A stretch of 64,000 nt of DNA, from contig OZ024878.1 in assembly GCA_964017185.1 (NCBI GenBank), positions 4,092,151-4,156,150 of the forward strand, given 5' to 3'. The stretch is from Rugalucina vietnamica. Taxonomy: Eukaryota > Mollusca > Bivalvia > Lucinida > Lucinidae. The notes below the pieces were generated by a model. That model was not told the DNA's origin. It saw only the letters and a list, made by a program, of their open reading frames with translations, and ran no database searches. This document shows, piece after piece, positions 58,184-64,000 of the stretch. Made by a program: the position numbers and the translations under genes. The first letter of the stretch is position 1. Each line of letters opens with the position of its first letter.

Positions 58184-59099
58184 TATTTTTATTCGTTTAA
58201 AAACCTCTGGTGTTCACTTTATTTTTCTTAAAACGATAATTCATCATTCATTTTCTGATTGCTTTTCGTAAATCAGAATTGATTTTGTGAGTCACTCAGA
58301 CTAACTTTGACTTAGTCAACAACATGAATAAGTGGCAAAAATGTTCAAAACGATGGTAAATGTGGTACACTTTAACAATTGTCTTAAAAACAAAAATCGG
58401 GCTTTGGTGCAAATGATATGGGTAAAAACTTCTTTCAAAAGAATAATACTGTCTAAAACACAGTTGTATACTGTTCATAAAATGAAATGCACCTTACAAA
58501 TTGGCCGAAATTGGCAAAATTTCAAGAACGTCTAAAATTGAATTCGGGGGAGTAGCAAAATGCAAATTGTCCTAAATTGAAGTCGTATACTGTAGTAAAG
58601 TTTCCTGCTGTCGAATTCTAAATCATTGTCTTAACCTTGATTTTATCATTAAGAGAAACGTTTATCAATGAACCGGGAGTTCTGAAAAACGATCAGAAAT
58701 TTTAACTGAGGGTAGGCTTTGAGAGAGTCACATTTATGTTAACTAACATTATTCAATCGAAAAAGGGACATTATTTGCCCGAAAGGCGACCAAAATGCCG
58801 ATTTTCGAAAGAATTTATTATTTTTCATAAAAACGCATTTTTGAAAATCCTAGTAAAGTTTTCCTTTTCATGAAATTAAATTGATTTTGCGTTTTTATGA
58901 TTTGCTTGAACACAATAATCATACTCAAAGCAAAATTTTATTAAATTATTCTCTCGATTGTGTTTTTTAGAGAAAAATGGTGATTTCATAAAACAAATTG
59001 GGTGATGTTAAGGCATGTATGAATGAAAATGATGATGATTTTAAAAGATCAACATTTACATGTTGGTTTTGGATTTGATAAAACATTATAAGGGAATTT
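58184..59099. other. Gene-less AT-rich stretch
   Basis: No coding region, repeat end or RNA gene recognised. Confidence 0.4.
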
Positions 59100-59850
59100 T
59101 GGATTCTTCTATGTTCTAAAGTTTGCCAATTGAGAATATTTCTGTTACACTACTGGTGAGGCTGTTGTCATTCAGAATATATCTAGCTGCTGCTCTCTGT
59201 ACTCTTTCGATTTTGTAACGTTATTGTCTCCTGCCAGGGATGCCAAACTGGGTCACAGTACACAAGCTGAGGACGAACATATGTGTTATAGGCTGTCTCT
59301 TTTAATTTCTGATTGATGGTCTGTATTTCTCTTTATAAACTTGAGGGTATTAGATACTTTGGTTGATATGCTTTCAATATGAGATTTCCAGTTTAGGTCC
59401 TTTCTGATGGTGACTCCTAAGTATTTAGCAGTTTCAGTAGATTTAAGTTTATAGGGGTACATGATGGGATTGTGCTTATTGGATATTCTAATGACCTCAC
59501 ACTTATTGATCAGGGTTAAACTCCACTGACCAGGTTGATTCCCATTCTTCAAGTTTGTGTAGTCATGGTAAAATCTGATTGTACCTCCATGCCTACACAA
59601 GAATGGAAATTACTTAGCTCCATGGTGTAGGTAAGACTGTAAAGTTTCTGAATCTGATTTGGAATTAATTGTAAGGTATACTATTGTATCGTCAGCAATT
59701 AGGCGAGCTCTGCTTTTGAGAGAGTCAGGCGGGTCATTAATATATGCAAGAAATAAACATGGCCCTAAGACAGACAGAGAGCCCTGGGGAACGCCTGATA
59801 AGACAGGCTCTGTTGGAGACTGTTTACTTACAACCTACCTACCTCTTTTT
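59100..59850 (-). pseudogene. LINE reverse-transcriptase fragment (CR1/Jockey-like), decayed
   Basis: On the minus strand: SGVPQGS, LGPCLFLAYIND, catalytic IADDTIVYL, then AKYLGVTIRKDLNWKSHI (open frame 59286-59600) and LKETAYNTYVRPQLVYC with stops after it. These are RT motifs 4, 5 and the thumb of a CR1/Jockey-type LINE. Several frame changes and stops; no endonuclease here. Not the same element as 1-1683. Confidence 0.85.
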
Positions 59851-60083
59851 TCGGGGGATTATGAACGGATCCCCTGATGTGGATCGAAGTTGTGTGCGTA
59901 CTACCCTGTACCATACCAAGAGAAACGGCAGTGTCGAACAGTTAAATCGGATTAGCTGCTCCACTGCATAGTCATATTTTATTGAAGATATGGCATGGTC
60001 TATTAAATCGGACAGCTTCAATGATACCGGATTTTAGATAATAAGCATTTACGTGATCTTGATTTTGTCACATGTTAGTCAAA

Positions 60084-60156
60084 ATGGCGATGCTGGCCGA
60101 ACCACGTCGTAAGAAGAAAATACCGCTTGATCCTCGCGGTTCGAACTGGACAAATG
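60084..60156 (+). CDS. PINX1: PINX1 coding exon 1
   Basis: ATG at 60084 in AGTCAAAATGGCG; encodes MAMLAEPRRKKKIPLDPRGS and NWTN; donor GTAAAT. Confidence 0.95.
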
Positions 60157-62603
60157 GTAAATATACTTTCTGAGAGGTTCACCTTGTATTTGGGTTCATG
60201 AACAAATTTTTCCCTTTTCTATATGTCATCTTGATATAGTTTTTAGTCAAAGATGACTAAAAAAGGTTGTTACAAGCTTTCATGAAAAGCTTGGTACACA
60301 CTAAACATTGACCAAATCCACATTAATTTGCTGATTCCAAGTTTTCCAAAAATCAATATTGGAAGTCTAGGTTACCTATAAAACCCCCTCAGTTAGACAT
60401 TGGTCAATGCATCAAAGGCCTTTGATGTTGTCTGGCATCACTCTATCTTTTCAATATGGGCCTTACGCCTGCCAGTTGGAACATCCTGAAGGATAGTTAT
60501 ACGGGGATGTCTTTGGTGCTGTAAAGTTAGCAAACTGGCAGACTGAGCAGAACGAAATGGTAAAGTTAGCAAACTGGCAGAATGAGCAGATCAAAATGGT
60601 AAAGTTAGAAAACTAGCAGAATGAGCAGAATGAAATGGTAAAGTTAGCAAACTGGCAGAATGAAATGGTAATGTTAGCAAACTGGCAGAATGAAAAATGT
60701 CTTTGTTGATTTTCCCATTCTGCCCATTCTGCTGGCAGAATGAAATGGTAACATTAGCAAACTGGCAGAATGAAAAATGTTTGTGTCGATTTTCCAATTC
60801 TGCCCATTCTGCTGGCAGAATGAAATGGTAAAGTTAGTAAACTGGCAGAATGAGCAGAACAAAATGGTAAAGTTAGCAAACTGGCAGAATGAGCAGAACG
60901 AAATGGTAAAGTTAGCAAACTGGCAGAATGAGCAGAATGAAATGGTAAAGTAAGCAAAGTGGCAGAATGATCAGAACGAAATGGTAAAGTTAGCAAACTG
61001 GCAGAATGAGCAGAATGAAAATGTCTTTGTCGATTCCTATGGGGAATGGGAAAATCGACAAAGACATTTTTCGATTTTGCTCATTCTGCCAGTTTGCTAA
61101 CTTTACCATTTCATTCTGCCAACAGAATCGACAGAATGGGAAAATCGACAAAGACATTTTTCATTCTGCTCATTCTGCCAGTTTGCTAACTTTACCATTT
61201 CATTCTGCCAGCAGAATGGGCAAAATGGGAATGTCAATAAAGACATTTTCATTCTGCTCATTCTGCCAGTTTGCTAGCTTTACCAGCCAGCAGAATGGGC
61301 AGAATGGGAAAATCGACAAAAACATTTTTCATTCTGCCAGTTTGCTAACTTTACCATTTCATTCTGCCAGCAGAATACTAGCCACTGCCTAAAAAATAGA
61401 TACATTTAAGATTTTAAAACAATTTAACTATTTCAAGAATGCAATTGCTTATATTTTGGTTGATGAAAGGGAACATGGTTTTCGGGAAATAAGCTAGCAA
61501 ATGATTTACATATGATAATATGAGCTGTGTCATTAGAATTTTTGCTTTATTGAAAACAAAGCTGTAGATCAGCTGTGTGTTCCCTACACAAATAGTACAA
61601 TCCATTCTTCTTAAATTTCAAGCTACATCTACTAGACTGCTCCTGTGACTGTAGGGGTTGGTTTGTGTGGACCTGATCGGAAACCTAAATTGTTTTTTTT
61701 TTTCCAGCGAAGGCTGATATATTTTTTTCCAGATGACAACAAGTTCGGCCAGAAGTTGATGGAGAAGATGGGGTGGAGTAAAGGAAAGGGTCTAGGGGCC
61801 AATCTGGATGGCAGGATGGAACCTGTGAAGGCTAGCCTTAGGACAGACAATAGGGGTAGGTATGACTAGAGTAGGGATCTAAGGGGAAAGGATCTCGGGG
61901 CCAATCTAGATGGCAGGGTGGAGCTTGTGAAGGCTAGCCTTAGGACAGACAATACGGGTAGGTATGACTAGGGTAGGGATCTAAGGGGATTGGGTCTCAG
62001 GGCCATTCTGGATCATGATGGCAGGGTGGAGCCCGTGAAGGCTAGCCTAAGGACTGACAATAGGGGTTGATAATGGGTAGAGTAGGGATCTAAGGGGAAA
62101 GGGTCTCGGGGGCCAATCTGGATGGCAGGATGGAACCTGTGAAGGCTAGCCTCAGGACGGACAATAGGGATAGGCTAGACCTTTTTCAGTTATTTTTCAT
62201 TTTAGTTTTGAAGAGATGGTTTTGTTCTGGTTTTGTTAGGTCCTGATTATCATTTACATTTTGCTTTTTGTTTCTGAGCTGTACAATTGTAGCTGCAGGA
62301 ATGAGAAATGATTGTTCATAACTTAACTGGCTTTGAATATTCCAATATGTTTTAAAAACTAAGCTAACTTCCCATTATACCTCTACTGTGATAGATTTGT
62401 TCATTTACCTTGCTTTCAATTTTGACAGGTGTGGGTTGTTCCAAGAGTTACGCCGACAACTGGATAGCTCATCAGGATGACTTCAATGCCCTGCTAGCTA
62501 ATCTAGGTCAGGACCACGGGGGTGGGGGTAACAGCTCCGAGGAGGAAGCCGTCAAAGTCAGTAGTCTAGAGGAAAAGTCCAGGACCTCTAAAGGCAGAGT
62601 ACA
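60084..62603 (+). CDS. PINX1: PINX1 (PIN2/TERF1-interacting, G-patch), first three coding exons; continues past right edge
   Basis: Exons 60084-60156, 61733-61855 and 62429-62603; phases 1, 1, 2 agree. The protein starts MAMLAEPRRKKKIPLDPRG (human MSMLAERRRKQKW). It then has the G-patch (DDNKFGQKLMEKMGWSKGKG, residues 25-44 onward), the invariant NWIAHQDDFN, and SLEEKSRTSKGRVH before the edge. PINX1 binds TRF1 and telomerase, limits telomerase, and acts in rRNA maturation in the nucleolus. Intron 1 holds an inverted minisatellite, intron 2 three tandem copies of the exon 2 tail, and intron 3 a 165-bp minisatellite. It diverges from PLK1. Confidence 0.96.
60521..61378. repeat. Inverted minisatellite in PINX1 intron 1
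   Basis: 60521-61030 is an array of GTAAAGTTAGCAAACTGGCA-GAATGAGCAGAA units. From about 61050 to 61378 the same unit runs inverted (TTCTGCCAGTTTGCTAACTT). The arms meet at TGTCTTTGTCGATTCC / GGGAATGGGAAAATCGACA near 61035. Both strands therefore have long but artefactual open frames. The transcript could fold into a long hairpin. Confidence 0.92.
61525..61706 (-). repeat. MITE-A fragment in PINX1 intron 1
   Basis: GAGCTGTGTCATTAGAATTTT...GATCAGCTGTG...GGTTTGTGTGGACCTGATCGG matches the inverted MITE-A with gaps. It reaches to within about 30 bp of the exon 2 acceptor. Confidence 0.7.
61733..61855 (+). CDS. PINX1: PINX1 coding exon 2 (G-patch)
   Basis: Acceptor TTTTTTTCCAG. Encodes DDNKFGQKLMEKMGWSKGKG, LGANLDGRMEPVKASLRTDN and R; donor GTAGGT. 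Followed by three tandem copies of its tail. Confidence 0.95.
61879..62178 (+). repeat. Three extra tandem copies of the PINX1 exon 2 tail
   Basis: GGGGCC ends at 61800 (exon), 61902, 62004 and 62114, giving periods of 102, 102 and 110 bp. Each unit repeats AATCTGGATGGCAGG, GTGAAGGCTAGCCTTAGGAC and AGACAATAGGG. The donor context is GTAGGT in units 1 and 2, GTTGAT in 3, ATAGGC in 4. Continuing past the real donor meets TAG within five codons. No acceptor of their own. Confidence 0.95.
62429..62603 (+). CDS. PINX1: PINX1 coding exon 3
   Basis: Acceptor TTTGACAG. Encodes GVGCSKSYADNWIAHQDDFN, LLANLGQDHGGGG and VSSLEEKSRTSKGRV; donor GTAAGT. The last codon is split (CA|). Confidence 0.94.
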
Positions 62604-62984
62604 GTAAGTTGGAAAAATTTAATCCCACTAAAGAGATAAAAATGACTTCTTGTTACTTGGTAATAAACTTCATATAGGTCCTTTAATAGAGTAAAAGTAT
62701 TTTAAACTTTAATAAGAATGCCCATAGATCAATCATGTACAGCATGTCCTTTTTGTCTAAAATTTAAATATTCTGTAGATTTTGCCCCAAAAAGTTCAAT
62801 ATTTTTGACACATTAGATAACCATAGTACTCTTTAGCACTCAGGAATTGTCCCGATAAGACTTCAAAATGGTTGACCATGATGTTAAACCACAAATGAAA
62901 CATACAGATCAAAACAATTTCATAAAATTAATGTTCCAACTAGAATTTGTTTTCTAGGTGAAAACTGATAACTCCCCCTTTCTA

Positions 62985-64000
62985 AGTGCATGTCCAAAAT
63001 ATGCAAGCAAGAGTTATAGCTTGTGCATCACATATCCTGTCATTCTGTTTTATAAATTTACCAAGTTTCATTGAAATATCTCTTACGGTTTTCAAGTTAT
63101 AGAGCGGACACGAAATTGTATGGAAAATAATCAGAGGGAAATAACTCCAAAGATATGAAAGCAAGAGTTATGATTCTTGTGCATGACACATCGTCTCATC
63201 ATGCTTTATAAGTGTACCAAGTTTCATTGAAAAATCTCTAATGGTTTTTTAGTTATAGAGCAGACACAAAATTGTATGAAAAATAGTCAAAGGGAAATAT
63301 AAAGATATGCAAGCAAGAGTTATGGTTCTTTAGCATGACACATCATCTCATCGTATCGTGCTTTATAAGTGTACCAAGTTTCATTGAAATATCTCTTAAG
63401 GTTTTCAAGTTATAGAGCGGACATGAAATTGTATGGAAAATAATCAAAGGGAAATATCTCCAAAGATATGAAAAAGCAAGAGTTATAAATCTTGTGCATG
63501 ACACATCGTCTCATCATGTTTTATAAGTGTACCAAGTTTCATTGAAATATCTCTTACGGTTTTCGAGTTATAGAGCAGACACGATGTTGTATGGAAAATG
63601 ATCAGAGAGAAATAGCTCCAAAGATATGCAAGCAAGAGTTATGGTTCTTTAGCATGACACATCACTCACCGTGCTTTATAAGTGTACCAAGTTTCATTGA
63701 AATATCTCTTACGGTTTTCAAGTTACAGTTCAACCTCATTATAACACGCCTCATTATAAGGCGGTTTTCAATACAACATGGCCATGTCATGGCTCCCAAA
63801 ATGATTATTTTGTTATATGTCTATTGTAAATAACCTCATTATAATGCGGTTCACTTATAACACGGTCTATTTCCATGGACCCCAAAGATAGCGTTATAAT
63901 GAGGTTGACCTGTATAGAGCGGACATGAAATTGTATGGAAAATATCTCCAAAGATATGAAAGCAAGAGTTATAATTCTTGTGCATGACACATCGTCTCAT
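62985..64000 (+). repeat. 165-bp minisatellite in PINX1 intron 3
   Basis: Monomers share GCAAGAGTTATGGTTCTT, GTACCAAGTTTCATTGAAA and GTTATAGAGCGGACA. At least six, running off the right edge, one interrupted by a MITE. Confidence 0.88.
63726..63912 (+). mobile_element. Mariner/pogo-like MITE with TA target duplication
   Basis: CAGTTCAACCTCATTATAAC to GTTATAATGAGGTTGACCTG, flanked by TA on both sides. Uninterrupted monomers read AAGTTATAGAGC, giving the TA target. About 187 bp, no coding. Confidence 0.88.

Noticed and set aside
60591-61392. Several overlapping open frames on both strands
   Set aside because: Created by the 3n-compatible GGCAGAATG minisatellite; not proteins.

Overview
The window looks like intron-rich, repeat-saturated nuclear DNA of a bivalve-like mollusc. 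The evidence is AT-rich sequence with GT..AG introns, two animal genes, tRNA-headed SINEs, non-LTR retrotransposons, and above all Helitron-like (HINE/'pearl'-type) elements whose cores are minisatellites, a structure I know best from bivalves. The species cannot be fixed from sequence alone.

Host genes. (1) A complete polo-like kinase 1 gene (PLK1) lies on the minus strand from 56545 (ATG) to 22653 (stop). I resolved 13 coding exons totalling 1803 nt (600 codons plus stop); every splice phase agrees and the protein has the usual kinase domain, destruction box and two polo boxes. (2) The first three coding exons of PINX1 (G-patch telomerase inhibitor / nucleolar protein) lie on the plus strand at 60084-62603, and the gene runs off the right edge. 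The two genes are divergent, about 3.5 kb apart. The PLK1 upstream region carries several CCAAT boxes and CHR-like TTTGAA elements, as expected for a G2/M gene.

Retrotransposons. 1-1683 (minus) is the open 5' part of a CR1/L2-like LINE with a signal-peptide-like start, a 2A ribosome-skipping motif, two PHD-like zinc fingers and an endonuclease. 2506-7453 (plus) is an almost whole L1/Tx1-like LINE (ORF1 with two zinc knuckles; ORF2 with EN, RT and a C-terminal zinc motif) with one in-frame stop in ORF2. 37090-39125 is a broken Nimb/I-like 5' half carrying a SINE with target duplications, and 59100-59850 is a decayed LINE RT piece.

Layout. 1-7.5 kb: two head-to-head LINEs. 7.5-22.6 kb: no host gene seen; A-rich tandem repeats, a long foldback element, a 490-bp CRE-bearing repeat, SINEs, microsatellites, and a 2.6-kb array ending in an apparently exact 501-bp tandem duplication. 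22.6-56.5 kb: PLK1, whose introns are packed with nested transposons; several insertion orders can be read from target-site duplications and from uninterrupted sister copies. 56.5-60 kb: intergenic repeats and a LINE fragment. 60-64 kb: PINX1 with an inverted minisatellite in intron 1 and a 165-bp minisatellite in intron 3.

Main observations. (a) Four different exons (PLK1 exons 4, 9, 11; PINX1 exon 2) are each followed by tandem copies of their own 3' tail including the 5' splice site. (b) Two families of Helitron-like elements keep their hairpin ends and subterminal inverted repeats, one family with a paired (covarying) change, while carrying unrelated minisatellite cores. (c) Those cores carry nuclear-receptor-like AGGTCA sites, including five perfect AGGTCACAGTGACCT palindromes.
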